Assembly (NCBI GenBank): GCA_008017155.1
Contig: SSGX01000018.1
Span: 1-64,000, forward strand
DNA from: Neisseriales bacterium
GTDB taxonomy: Bacteria; Pseudomonadota; Gammaproteobacteria; Burkholderiales; UBA11063
Direction of reading: 5' to 3'
Length of the DNA: 64,000 nucleotides
Shown here: positions 50,633-60,164 of the stretch, piece after piece
Layout of the letters: each line of letters starts with the position of its first letter
How positions within the stretch are numbered: the stretch's first letter is position 1
Made by a program: the position numbers and the translations under genes
The notes under the pieces: model-generated
Seen by the model: only the letters and a program-made list of their open reading frames with translations
Told to the model about the DNA's origin: nothing
Database searches by the model: none

Positions 50633-53407
50633 ATGAAAGCTTACATAACATGCGGTTTCAAGGGGCTTGCTTGTTTGTTATTCAGTGCTACTATCCTATC
50701 TGCATGTAGTAGTGGTGGTAGTAGTTCAAATAGTAGTACCCAGTATAAGCCACCAATAGGCCCCAATTCTTATCCCGCATTACAAACAATGTTTACCCAT
50801 TCTAAAACAGCTTATTCAGGAGCATTTGCTCCAAAAGCTTCAAATAACAACTGTGGTATAAGTGATGATGCGGCAGCCTCAGATTTGGCAATAACGACAG
50901 GTTTTATCAGTATGGTGCCCGTGGCAGGACCTGCTTTAGGTGCTTTGACAGGGACAGCTAGTGTTGTTTTATCTCTAATGGGGGGGTCATCTCAAAATTC
51001 ATGTATGCAATCTGAATTAAATGTTATTAATCAACAGCTGGCTATTCAGGAAGCACAAATCCAAAGTATTGAGTCTGAACTTAATCTGACAGACAACACA
51101 TTTTATGTTGAAAACTATCAAAATGCTTCACAAATTGTGGCAGCCGACAATCTGACTTTTCAAGATGCAGTATCTAACTTTTCAGGGCAGCCAAATAATG
51201 CTGAAGACTTAGGTTCTATGACTAATCTGATGATTGATATAAAATTTTGGAATTCAACTAGCGCTGCGATAGCTATGCCTGCTAATTTAGCTATTTATAT
51301 GGAAAGTAACCCTACTTGGCTAACTAATACTTATATTCCCGGTGTAGCAAGATCTGGAGATCAGGCAAACTATCAAACTAATTTAATAAGTCTTGCCGGA
51401 GTTAATTTATCTACATCATGTATAAATTCTGGTAATGCACCTTATACTTGCGTTAGCCAAAATCCACTAAGTTCAGAGATAGTAATGTATCAGGCTCTTT
51501 ATAGTGCTCTTACTGAAGATATATCTACGCAAGGATATAATAACTATATTCCATTATATGATAATTATAACAATACTTTGATGCAGGCTTATCAACAAAC
51601 AATTTTTGCCTTGCAGCAAGCCTATTTTATGGAGTATCTGAATAATCAGGTTAATTATAATAATGCGATTGAGTGTATTGGTCAACCATCTTCATGTTTA
51701 CAGCAGACATTATCTTATGGTAATGTGTCGGGTACATATTTTGTGGTTGGTTATAATCCTGTAGCTACGAGTGATGAAAGTAGTGTTTATACAAATGCTT
51801 ACGTTGCAGCACAACAGCAGTTAACTTTACTTTTCGCTGCCTACATGAATCAAGCATATATTAATACCCTAGATTATATGGTTTCTGATGGTATTGTCGG
51901 TGCTCAGACTTATCCAACTGGTCCGGATACTTTTGTGGTTAATGGTAATACTGTTACAGATGAAACTCCGGTTAATTATGCAAGTGATCTGGGTAGTGAT
52001 ACAGTTTCCCCTATGGCATACTTGATTAATAATATCCAAACTTCGTCTGCCGCAGGGGCACAGGGATATACTGAGACGCTAGCTAGTTCATTGCAAAATC
52101 TGCAAAAAGAGTCTTCTATTATGCTTTATCAATACTACGGGTTAAATAATGTCCGAGTATGGGCACAAAGTGTATTTTCTGCAAATTCAAGTAATATGGC
52201 AGAATCATTGCAAGCGATTGCTGCTAATTATGAGAGTGCACCACAGTTATTCATCAATGGTAGTGAATCATTTATTGCTTTTAATCAGTCTGTCGCACCA
52301 GGATATTTAGCAACACCAACTGGCTATCCTGAAGGCTTAAATTATCAGCAAACTAATCAGTCACTCATGCCTTATTATGTCCCTCTGAATAGTTATCCTT
52401 TAGCAAGTGGAAGTCTAGCAAATAATATCAATCTCAGTGCGTGTAATCCATCTGCTGTGGGTGCAATTCCCGGTTATAACCTATACTGGTACGTTCCAAA
52501 CGGAGCTAATGGCACATTTTCTTTAGGCACAAAAGGTGTACCATATTTAATGTGTGGTAATTGGCAAACTGGTTATTATCAGGAGGATGTTGCTGGTAGT
52601 ATTAATAATAACCTTGTTGCATATGCCGGATCAGTTGAGAACTTTGGCTATCTTGCTGCGCATTTGCTAACTTATGTGAATCTTGCACAAAATTCATGGA
52701 CATTTGTTTCCTTTAGGAATAATCCTCAAGGCACTGCTAGTAATATAACTTATATGGCAGCCAGCAATAGCGGGAATTTTGGTAAGGATTGGTATGATGG
52801 TTCTAGCCTGACTCCCGGTGAATCTTATCCATCAATTAGTGCTGGAGGGTTTGGTAATGCTACCAGCAATAATTATATTACTGTAGTTGCTGCAGTTCAG
52901 ACGACTTTTCCTGATGGCTTTATTGCATCATTTGGTATAAACCCAATTCAGAATAGTAATGGTTATTATACTAATACACTAGGTATATCCTATAACCCAA
53001 ATATTGATATAGTCCAGATTAATGGTATCAGCCTGAACACTGAAAATGCACGCTGGAATTATCCTGGTAATCCTGATGGCGATCCATATAATTGGGCTGC
53101 AGCTTTATTAAATATGACGTTATATACACCAACACATCCATCACCAAATAACACTTATGTGAGTGGTTTATTACTTAACGGGAACTTACTTTTTGTTAAC
53201 GGTGCACCAATGACTGGAATTTATCTTTATGACTACGAATATAGTTATCAAGATACTTATTTGAGTTTGAACCCAGTTTCTTATACTGGACCAAACATGC
53301 CATCTCCCTACGGTATAACTTCACCTTATTGTTCATGGGATTTAGAAGATTATAGTGGTGGTTATGAAATGACCATATTTGCTTGTCAGTTGTCTTCATA
53401 TTGGTAA
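50633..53407 (+). CDS. Very large orphan lipoprotein with hydrophobic hairpin
   Basis: 924 residues from ATG 50633. The lipobox is TILSACSSGGSSSNSS. At about 85-118 there is a long hydrophobic Gly/Pro-turn segment (ITTGFISMVPVAGPALGAL then TASVVLSLMGG), followed by a coiled-coil-like stretch (SELNVINQQLAIQEAQIQSI). The middle is helical and rich in Gln, Asn and Tyr, and the last 300 residues are beta-rich with Tyr/Asn/Gly loops. The hydrophobic hairpin plus coiled coil is a plan used by some helical pore-forming toxins, but no family is recognised. It lies just upstream of a secreted amidase gene. Confidence 0.65.
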   Translation: MKAYITCGFKGLACLLFSATILSACSSGGSSSNSSTQYKPPIGPNSYPALQTMFTHSKTAYSGAFAPKASNNNCGISDDAAASDLAITTGFISMVPVAGPALGALTGTASVVLSLMGGSSQNSCMQSELNVINQQLAIQEAQIQSIESELNLTDNTFYVENYQNASQIVAADNLTFQDAVSNFSGQPNNAEDLGSMTNLMIDIKFWNSTSAAIAMPANLAIYMESNPTWLTNTYIPGVARSGDQANYQTNLISLAGVNLSTSCINSGNAPYTCVSQNPLSSEIVMYQALYSALTEDISTQGYNNYIPLYDNYNNTLMQAYQQTIFALQQAYFMEYLNNQVNYNNAIECIGQPSSCLQQTLSYGNVSGTYFVVGYNPVATSDESSVYTNAYVAAQQQLTLLFAAYMNQAYINTLDYMVSDGIVGAQTYPTGPDTFVVNGNTVTDETPVNYASDLGSDTVSPMAYLINNIQTSSAAGAQGYTETLASSLQNLQKESSIMLYQYYGLNNVRVWAQSVFSANSSNMAESLQAIAANYESAPQLFINGSESFIAFNQSVAPGYLATPTGYPEGLNYQQTNQSLMPYYVPLNSYPLASGSLANNINLSACNPSAVGAIPGYNLYWYVPNGANGTFSLGTKGVPYLMCGNWQTGYYQEDVAGSINNNLVAYAGSVENFGYLAAHLLTYVNLAQNSWTFVSFRNNPQGTASNITYMAASNSGNFGKDWYDGSSLTPGESYPSISAGGFGNATSNNYITVVAAVQTTFPDGFIASFGINPIQNSNGYYTNTLGISYNPNIDIVQINGISLNTENARWNYPGNPDGDPYNWAAALLNMTLYTPTHPSPNNTYVSGLLLNGNLLFVNGAPMTGIYLYDYEYSYQDTYLSLNPVSYTGPNMPSPYGITSPYCSWDLEDYSGGYEMTIFACQLSSYW

Positions 53408-53458
53408 TGGTAAACGATTGACTAATTTTCACGGTTTATTTTATAGGATTTATAATTT

Positions 53459-54565
53459 ATGAAGCAGAAAAAATTGAAAAATAGTATTTTTTTTGGAGCT
53501 CTAATGCTCACTGGCATCGTTCAATCCACATTGGCTTGTACAGATGTCAATATTCAAGCTAAAAATGGCGCTGTTGTAGCTGGACGTACGATGGAGTGGG
53601 CATATGAAATGAAGTGGCAATTATTATATTATCCCAAGGGCAGTAAATTTAAATTATCCTCACCAGCTGGTAGTAATTTACCTTCTAGAGAAATGACAGG
53701 TAAATATGATATTTTGGGTATTGGTTCTGGACTTGCTGGGAATACTCTTCTTGAAGGACAAAATTCTGAAGGTTTGGGATTAAGTGGGAATTTCCTCCCG
53801 GGATATACAGAATATGAGACAGTAACGAAACCGGATAAGAATTACATGTCTATACTAGAATTTGGACGCTTTATTTTGGCAAATTATAAATCTGTAGCAG
53901 ATGTAGAGAAGGATGTAATAAAATATAAAGTCTTTGGTGCTGATGTACCGGGAATTCCCGTTAAGCCGACTGTTCATTATTTAATCACCGATCGTACAGG
54001 AAACTCTATCGTCATCGAATTTATAAATGGACAGATGAAAATATTTGACAAGAGTATTGGAGTAATGACAAATGCACCAAACTATGACTGGCATTTAACA
54101 AATATTCGAAATTATGTAAATTTAACTAGTAGTGGTGGTAATGTAGCAAAAGTTTCATCTCTGGGTGATGTTACAGGTTTTAGTCAGGGAACATCTTCTT
54201 TTGGGCTTCCCGGTGATTATACATCTCCATCAAGATTTGTCAGAACAACATTTCTGAAATATTATTCGACTCAACCAAATGATGCAAAAGGTGCAGTGAA
54301 TTTGGTTGATCATATCTTGAATACCGTTGATATTCCGATTGGGGTTGTTTCAGATAAGCAAGGTTCTAATACCTATAATGACTATACACAATGGATTGCG
54401 GTTAAAGACTTACAAAATAATCAGCTTAATTTTTCTGACTATGCACATAGAAGTAATTTTATTGTAGTTGATATGACGAAATTAGCTGGACAGAAAGAAA
54501 TAGTTTATCCTATAAATAAACTTATTTACCCAAATAATGATATAACTTCAAGCTTAATGAAATAA
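53459..54565 (+). CDS. Secreted choloylglycine-hydrolase/penicillin V acylase-like Ntn amidase
   Basis: 368 residues with a signal peptide ending QSTLA, directly before CTDVNIQAKNGAVVAGRTMEW. In this family the Cys freed by processing is the N-terminal nucleophile. Asn in MTNAPNYDWHLTN and Arg in PSRFVRTTFLKYY are at the expected places. It hydrolyses non-peptide amide bonds, for example bile-salt conjugates, penicillin V or acyl-homoserine lactones. The last would mean quenching of quorum signals, but the sequence cannot show which. It ends in a terminator. Confidence 0.85.
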   Translation: MKQKKLKNSIFFGALMLTGIVQSTLACTDVNIQAKNGAVVAGRTMEWAYEMKWQLLYYPKGSKFKLSSPAGSNLPSREMTGKYDILGIGSGLAGNTLLEGQNSEGLGLSGNFLPGYTEYETVTKPDKNYMSILEFGRFILANYKSVADVEKDVIKYKVFGADVPGIPVKPTVHYLITDRTGNSIVIEFINGQMKIFDKSIGVMTNAPNYDWHLTNIRNYVNLTSSGGNVAKVSSLGDVTGFSQGTSSFGLPGDYTSPSRFVRTTFLKYYSTQPNDAKGAVNLVDHILNTVDIPIGVVSDKQGSNTYNDYTQWIAVKDLQNNQLNFSDYAHRSNFIVVDMTKLAGQKEIVYPINKLIYPNNDITSSLMK

Positions 54566-54594
54566 GTAGTTCTTAGTTTTGATTCAAATACTGT

Positions 54595-54628
54595 AAAAAA
54601 ACTGATAGTAGTAATCACTATCAGTTTT
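54595..54628. terminator. Bidirectional intrinsic terminator
   Basis: ACTGATAGT / ACTATCAGT stem flanked by AAAAAA and TTTT, between the convergent amidase and murQ genes. Confidence 0.9.
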
Positions 54629-54648
54629 ATATTTCTATTTTAAGTCTA

Positions 54649-55557
54649 TTAGGCGATTTTTCGAATTACTCCATGTGCCTTGTTGAGTTTTTTCTGAGCT
54701 TCTTCATAGCTACAATTATTAATAATCATGACGATTGCCGACTTAACATGATTATGGGCTAATTCAAGATACTCGGTTGCAGTCGTAAAATCAACCTCGG
54801 TTGCCTCCATAATGATTTTTTTAGCGCGTGCCTGTAGCTTCTCATTTGAAGTTTTGACATCTACCATTAGATTTTTGTATACTTTCCCCAAGTTAATCAT
54901 AGCCGTAGTACTTAACATATTTAGGATGAGTTTTTGGGCTGTTCCAGCTTTCATTCTCGTTGAACCTGTGATTACCTCAGGTCCCGGGCTAATTTCTATT
55001 TTTATATCGGCATAATTACTAATAACACTATTTTTATTGCAAGCAATACTAATTGTTTTACACCCGATGCTATTAGCGTATTTCAATCCACCAATAACAT
55101 ATGGGGTTCGACCAGAAGCAGCAATACCGCAGACAACATCATTTTCCGTCAAGTTTATTTCTTTCAGATCAGCAAACCCTGCACTTTCCTGATCTTCAAC
55201 ACCTTCTTGAGCCTTTATAAATGCTTCTTTACCTCCGGCAATTAGTCCTACAACAGTATTGTAATCGACACCATAGGTAGGTGGGCATTCAACGGCATCA
55301 AGAATACCAAGTCGTCCGCTGGTGCCAGCCCCCATGTATATCAATCTACCACCATGCTTCATTGCATTGGTGATTATATCTACTGCTTTGGCGATAATGG
55401 GTAACTCGTGCGAAATTGCTTCGGCTACTTTATGATCTTCTTCATTGATGATTTTTAATTTTTCAATGGTTGGTAAGATATCAATATTAATTGAACTCTG
55501 ATTAATTGTTTCAGTTGAAAGAGTCTTTAGCTGTTCGAGAATTTGTTGCTGATTCAT
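54649..55557 (-). CDS. murQ: N-acetylmuramic acid 6-phosphate etherase
   Basis: 302 residues, a SIS-domain lyase. Signatures are GGRLIYMGAGTSGRLGILDAVECPPTYG, the middle EGVEDQ segment, GIAASGRTPYVIGGLKYA, and GPEVITGSTRMKAGTAQKLILNM. It cleaves the lactyl ether of MurNAc-6-phosphate to give GlcNAc-6-phosphate and D-lactate in the cytosol, allowing use of murein sugars from its own recycling or from outside. The usual partners (murP, anmK, nagZ) are not in the window. AGGAA precedes the ATG. Confidence 0.95.
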   Translation of the reverse strand: MNQQQILEQLKTLSTETINQSSINIDILPTIEKLKIINEEDHKVAEAISHELPIIAKAVDIITNAMKHGGRLIYMGAGTSGRLGILDAVECPPTYGVDYNTVVGLIAGGKEAFIKAQEGVEDQESAGFADLKEINLTENDVVCGIAASGRTPYVIGGLKYANSIGCKTISIACNKNSVISNYADIKIEISPGPEVITGSTRMKAGTAQKLILNMLSTTAMINLGKVYKNLMVDVKTSNEKLQARAKKIIMEATEVDFTTATEYLELAHNHVKSAIVMIINNCSYEEAQKKLNKAHGVIRKIA

Positions 55558-55630
55558 AAGTTCCTACTATTTATTTTCCTGACACAATTTTACCGATATT
55601 CTTTGTTTGCAGTGCATCAATTCGAATCTT

Positions 55631-56569
55631 TTAAGCATATTCAATAATGAAGTCGCGAAATTTTTGTTGCGTATTGGGAGCTTCTTTGGCAAAAAAGAAG
55701 CAATAGTGAGTGCCATATTCAATCCATATTTTTGACTTCTGCTTGCTTCCTAATTTTTCATAAGCAAATACCCCATGATAAAACTTTACATCTGCATCAT
55801 GCGTGCCATGAATAATTAGAGCTGGGCAATTAATTTTTGCTAAATCATTCCAGTTTGAATTTGCACCTTCTTTCATATCGTTCAATGTACCAACCTGACG
55901 TGGTGCATAGTCTGACATGCTATATATAAGTTCAGCAATTACCTCTAGCTGTTCTTTTGATTCGATAATTTCTTTTACACGCTGGTCAAGTTTCTTCTGA
56001 TCGAGGTATCCTTCCGACTTGATTAGATTCTTGATGACAGTTTCCGGAAAATAAGCTAAGCTTTCTTTTGTAAACCAGAGACTAAAATCAGTTAAGAACA
56101 TATTTTGAGCAATTTTGCCTGTTTGTTCTGGTAATAAGTACTCTCCCGCAATTGCATCAATCGCAATGATTCCCTTAATTCGTTCTGGATGTCTAAGCGC
56201 TAATGAGTAAAGAGATAGACCACCAGCCGATATTCCTACTGCGATAATTGAAGAAATATCTAGGTAATCAAGTAATGCAGCTAATACATCTGCCTGAGCC
56301 TCCTTTGATTGTCCAGTTTCTAGTGCAGTTCCCAAATACCCAGGGCGTGAAGGGCAAATCATTTGATAACCTTCAGGCATGTAACGCTTAAATAGTGAAA
56401 TTGATTGATCATAACCACCAGCACCACCATGAAGAAATAGTACTGGAATACCTTCACCATAAATAGCAAACTCCATCTTACCCATTGGTAAATCGGCTAG
56501 CTGTGGTTTTGGGATATCCAATGGTGAGTGTAGTTTACTTTGCAAAAATTGATAGATTGGATTTAACAT
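55631..56569 (-). CDS. Alpha/beta hydrolase
   Basis: 312 residues. Oxyanion-loop motif VLFLHGGAGGYDQS, nucleophile elbow IIAVGISAGGLSLYSLALRHPERI (Ser within G-I-S-A-G-G), acid in LIIHGTHDADVKF and His in IEYGTHYCFFF make a full triad. No signal peptide. The closest general types are proline-iminopeptidase- or haloalkane-dehalogenase-like hydrolases; the substrate is unknown. AGGAGA precedes the ATG. It lies 70 bp upstream of murQ on the same strand and may be co-transcribed. Confidence 0.85.
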   Translation of the reverse strand: MLNPIYQFLQSKLHSPLDIPKPQLADLPMGKMEFAIYGEGIPVLFLHGGAGGYDQSISLFKRYMPEGYQMICPSRPGYLGTALETGQSKEAQADVLAALLDYLDISSIIAVGISAGGLSLYSLALRHPERIKGIIAIDAIAGEYLLPEQTGKIAQNMFLTDFSLWFTKESLAYFPETVIKNLIKSEGYLDQKKLDQRVKEIIESKEQLEVIAELIYSMSDYAPRQVGTLNDMKEGANSNWNDLAKINCPALIIHGTHDADVKFYHGVFAYEKLGSKQKSKIWIEYGTHYCFFFAKEAPNTQQKFRDFIIEYA

Positions 56570-56787
56570 GGTTGTCTCCTAACTATTTGATAGTTTTCAT
56601 TATAGTATTTTAGCAGGAAGGCTAATTTTTTGTAATGAAATAAGCTGTATTCTAGGCATGAGCCTATAAACTATACAAAAATGAATAAATGTTATACAAA
56701 AATGTTTATTTCAATCTTCGGGAACTGTTTGGTAGAATCACGTCATTATCATAATAAACAAATAAACTGTTCTAGAGGGAAAATAGC

Positions 56788-59589
56788 ATGAAGATGAAAC
56801 AAATGAAAAAAGTAAGTTCAGCCCTAGTTATAGCCGGAAGTGTAGCTTTAGCAGGTTGTAATGGTGGAACAGCATCGACAGGTGGTCAGAACCTGACTGG
56901 TGCACCAATAAGTGCAACTGCAGTTAAAAGCTTGTTTGCAACAAGTAGTTGTTTAACAGGGAAAATAAATTTTTCTGGTAGTTCCCCTTGGTATTTGGGT
57001 GGCAGCATAGATATTATCAATAGCTGTAACTCAGATCTGGATTTAGCTGGAAATACCATTAGCTTTACCTCTCAAGACAGCAAAGGTGGCAAAGTTAATG
57101 TTGGAACGCTTAATAACTGGTGGATAAATGGTTCTGCCTATAAACTAGTTTTTACCCCAGGAAATGGTAATCAGCAAATAGGTACTATTAGTGCCGATAA
57201 TGGTAATGCTATCATTAAAGCTAAGCAGACGATATCATTTACTGGTGGATTAAACCTGAATGATAGTTCTTTTAATGCTGACTTGGCGCAAAGTTCATTT
57301 ACAATCAATGGCACAACGCCTACTCCAACGCCTACTCCAACGCCTACTCCAACGCCTACTCCAACGCCTACTCCGGTTCCAACGCCGACGCCGACCCCTG
57401 TTCCTACCCCAACTCCAACACCGACTCCAAGTGGTGACTATCCTGTATATCCATCACAGCGTGGAACGTACACTGGCGGTACTCTAGTTTACGGTAGTGA
57501 TGGGAAATTATATGAGTGTTTATCTACGACAGTTGCCCCATGGTGTAATAGCAGTGATGGTGCATGGGCATATGCCCCTGGTTCAGGTAGCTATTGGTCA
57601 CAAGCTTGGAAGCTAGCATCTTCACCGACACCTACACCAACTCCAACGCCTACTCCAGCGGGTAGTATGAATATTACTGTTGATACCAGCGAAGCTGGTT
57701 GCAGTGGTGCTGCTTGTGGTAACGTAACTGTAAGTATTCTTAATTCAAATGGTACAGCAGTTAGTAGCTTTAATATTCCTTCTTCTGCATTGGGTGGAAC
57801 TTATTCTCAGCAAGTTAATAATCTTGTTGCTGGTAGCTATACCGTAGCAGGTAGCGCGATTAATAGTGCAACTGTAAGTTATAAGCCTTCGGCTACAGCA
57901 GCAGTTACTGTTGGTAATACTTCGGCGGTAACTGTTAAGTATGATAAGGTAGTTGTGCCAACTGGTAAAGCTACTATTTCGCTTGGTAATTATGTTGCTA
58001 ATTATACGGGGACTTTGACTGTACAAATTTTGGATCAAAAGAATAATCCTGTTAACGGTGGAACCTTTACAATGAAACAGGGTGATTCTGTAGCCACTGT
58101 TGATCTACCTGTGAGCGATACTAATACTTCTTATCATGTGAAAGTATTGACTGGAATTGCTGATCCTTTACAGGGCTTATACTATGTTGAAAGTGGTGAG
58201 CCTATTTTGACAATCACTAAAGATACAACGAAAACATTCAATATACCAATGGTTAAGTCGAATGTTTCACAGAGTACTGTTACTCTTACCGTAACTGGAC
58301 TTGAAGGCAGTGACAAAGCTAGCGTTGTATTTAGTGATGGGGCTGGAAAATATAGTTATGTGAACTATTCTAATTTGGCAAATGGTAGTGTTACGTATAA
58401 GATTGAAAATAATCTAAATTTAGGTACTACAATTACAGCTAGCGGTAGTAGTAGCTATGCCGTGAATCCAATTACTGATACTGGTTTAGTGACTTCGAAT
58501 AAAACAATATCTGCGGCTTTTCAGAAGCAAGTAGCGCCTGTGGTTAAAAAAATCAATGCAACCTATTGGGCAATGTGGGGTAGTAATACTTCCTATGATG
58601 TAGGTGGAACTTATCCATCTGTTGCTGTGGATGCGCCAAATATTGATTCTTCATATAATGTAATTATAGCGTCGTTTATTATTACTGATAGTAATGGTAA
58701 TTATATTCTGTCAACATATGATCCGGGGTCAACCAATCCTGTTAAATATTATACCGATGATCAGATTATTAACTTTGTTAAACAAGTGAAAGCTCAAGGG
58801 CGTAAAATTATAGTTTCTCTTGGTGGTGAAAAATTCCATCTTACAATGAAAACTGATGCTGATGTAGCTACATTTGCAACTCAAGTAGATAAAATTATTG
58901 ATAAATATGGCTTTGAAGGTATCGATCTTGATCTTGAAGGTGGTGCAACTGCCGAAAATCCAGTATTACTGGCTAAGGCTGTAATGCAGGTAGTAAATAA
59001 CTATCGTACAAAAGGTCAAGATTTCTGGTTAACTATGGCGCCTGAGTGGGTGTATGTTATCCCTTATGGTTATGGCTGTGGACAGTGGGGTAGTCATAGT
59101 TATCACAATACATTCTATGCAAAACTAGTTAATAGCTTGGGTATAAACAATATTAACTATATTTGGCCACAAACTTATAATCAGGGACCTGCAAATGGTA
59201 TATGTGGTTCATCTGAAAATGAAGTTAAACCAGGTTCTGGTATGGATAAATTTGTTGCTGCATTAACTTGGGCTGCTACTACAGAATCAGGTTTTGCCGT
59301 GAATACTCGTGGTATGACTGGTGATATTATGCCTATTATTCCTGCAAACAAGTTTGTAATTGGTATTCCGGCGACATTGGGTGCTGCTGGTGGTTATATG
59401 GCATATGTTATGACTCCTGCATTGATTTCAAGTTCATGGCAGGTTATGAAAAATACTTATGGTATATCTGCTGGTGGATTCATGAACTGGGCAGCTGATT
59501 GGGATAATACTAATTATACCAATAGTACATATAACTTTAGCCATACTCCTTGGGAGACAGGTAGAGCAGTTGCTAATACTATTAAGTAA
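56788..59589 (+). CDS. Modular GH18 chitinase lipoprotein with chitin-binding module
   Basis: 933 residues. The lipobox is SVALAGCNGGTASTGG. Order of domains: a beta-sandwich, possibly carbohydrate-binding (about 45-175, with WWINGSAYKLVF); a PT-repeat linker; a CBM5/12-like chitin-binding module (about 218-275, SYWSQAWKL); a second PT linker; two or three Ig-like repeats; then the GH18 barrel from about 588 (NATYWAMWGSN, IIVSLGGEKFH, catalytic FEGIDLDLEGG with Glu about 716, YIWPQTYNQ). The whole plan matches secreted chitinases that work on solid chitin. GAGGGA precedes the ATG at 56788. Confidence 0.92.
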   Translation: MKMKQMKKVSSALVIAGSVALAGCNGGTASTGGQNLTGAPISATAVKSLFATSSCLTGKINFSGSSPWYLGGSIDIINSCNSDLDLAGNTISFTSQDSKGGKVNVGTLNNWWINGSAYKLVFTPGNGNQQIGTISADNGNAIIKAKQTISFTGGLNLNDSSFNADLAQSSFTINGTTPTPTPTPTPTPTPTPTPTPVPTPTPTPVPTPTPTPTPSGDYPVYPSQRGTYTGGTLVYGSDGKLYECLSTTVAPWCNSSDGAWAYAPGSGSYWSQAWKLASSPTPTPTPTPTPAGSMNITVDTSEAGCSGAACGNVTVSILNSNGTAVSSFNIPSSALGGTYSQQVNNLVAGSYTVAGSAINSATVSYKPSATAAVTVGNTSAVTVKYDKVVVPTGKATISLGNYVANYTGTLTVQILDQKNNPVNGGTFTMKQGDSVATVDLPVSDTNTSYHVKVLTGIADPLQGLYYVESGEPILTITKDTTKTFNIPMVKSNVSQSTVTLTVTGLEGSDKASVVFSDGAGKYSYVNYSNLANGSVTYKIENNLNLGTTITASGSSSYAVNPITDTGLVTSNKTISAAFQKQVAPVVKKINATYWAMWGSNTSYDVGGTYPSVAVDAPNIDSSYNVIIASFIITDSNGNYILSTYDPGSTNPVKYYTDDQIINFVKQVKAQGRKIIVSLGGEKFHLTMKTDADVATFATQVDKIIDKYGFEGIDLDLEGGATAENPVLLAKAVMQVVNNYRTKGQDFWLTMAPEWVYVIPYGYGCGQWGSHSYHNTFYAKLVNSLGINNINYIWPQTYNQGPANGICGSSENEVKPGSGMDKFVAALTWAATTESGFAVNTRGMTGDIMPIIPANKFVIGIPATLGAAGGYMAYVMTPALISSSWQVMKNTYGISAGGFMNWAADWDNTNYTNSTYNFSHTPWETGRAVANTIK
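57316..57375 (+). repeat. Five tandem 12-bp repeats in the chitinase linker
   Basis: ACGCCTACTCCA repeated five times (last copy ending G), coding Thr-Pro-Thr-Pro. It keeps frame when copies are gained or lost, so linker length can vary. Confidence 0.95.
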
Positions 59590-59607
59590 TACTGTATATC
59601 TCACTTT

Positions 59608-59634
59608 AAAGCTACGGTTCTCCGTAGCTTTTTT
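59608..59634 (+). terminator. Intrinsic terminator
   Basis: AAGCTACGG / CCGTAGCTT stem with a short loop, followed by a T-run. It ends the chitinase gene and isolates the sdh operon. Confidence 0.9.
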
Positions 59635-59714
59635 GTTTGCCTTAGGTTTACTTCTTAAACAAGATTTTAGTTTTTGTCTTTTTTGAAGTTGATAGAAAAT
59701 TTAACTATTAATTA

Positions 59715-59743
59715 TTGTTAGTCAAGACTAGTTAGATTATGGT
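59715..59743 (+). promoter_or_regulatory. Putative promoter of the sdh operon
   Basis: TTGTTA (59715-59720), a 17-bp spacer and TATGGT (59738-59743), about 40 bp before the sdhC start. The match to the -10 consensus is moderate. Confidence 0.4.
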
Positions 59744-59780
59744 AAAATTCAGCTGTTTCTTAACATTTTATGAGGTCTCT

Positions 59781-60164
59781 ATGGAACAGCAACAAAGACC
59801 AAAGTACTTGGATTTGCCAAAACTTGGCTCCAAGATGTCTATTACTGCTAAAGTTTCAATTCTCCATCGTGCATCAGGTGTTCTGATGTTTTTGGCAATC
59901 CCTTTTGTATTATATCTTCTTCATAAGTCTTTAACAAGTGCCGAATTTTACTCTGCTTCTTATAGTCTCGCGACTTGTAGCTTTGTGAAAGTTATATACA
60001 TTATCCTAGTTTGGGCGATTATGCATCATATGTGTGCTGGTGTAAGATTCTTATTTTTGGACATACATAAAGGAATAGATCGGGCTACAGCTCAGAAGAC
60101 TGCAAAAATTGTTTTGCTTGTTAGTCTGATTTTGACTGCAGTTTTAGGGGTGATGATATGGTAA
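59781..60164 (+). CDS. sdhC: Succinate dehydrogenase cytochrome b556 subunit
   Basis: 127 residues from ATG 59781 (TGAGGT upstream; an earlier in-frame start at 59739 is unlikely). Three membrane helices. The motif SILHRASGVLMF contains residues at the quinone site, and MHHMCAGVRFLFLDIHKG carries the heme-ligand His. With SdhD it anchors the enzyme in the inner membrane and passes electrons from succinate to ubiquinone. First gene of the sdhCDAB-sdhE-gltA run. Confidence 0.95.
   Translation: MEQQQRPKYLDLPKLGSKMSITAKVSILHRASGVLMFLAIPFVLYLLHKSLTSAEFYSASYSLATCSFVKVIYIILVWAIMHHMCAGVRFLFLDIHKGIDRATAQKTAKIVLLVSLILTAVLGVMIW

Noticed and set aside
57316-57375. Short tandem repeats as a possible CRISPR array
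   Set aside because: Units are 12 bp, contiguous, without spacers, and in frame as a Thr-Pro linker.
57745-58038. 97-codon minus-strand frame within the chitinase gene
   Set aside because: Antisense to the Ig-like repeats; its Ser/Arg/Asn-rich sequence is typical of a reversed Gly/Thr-rich coding region.
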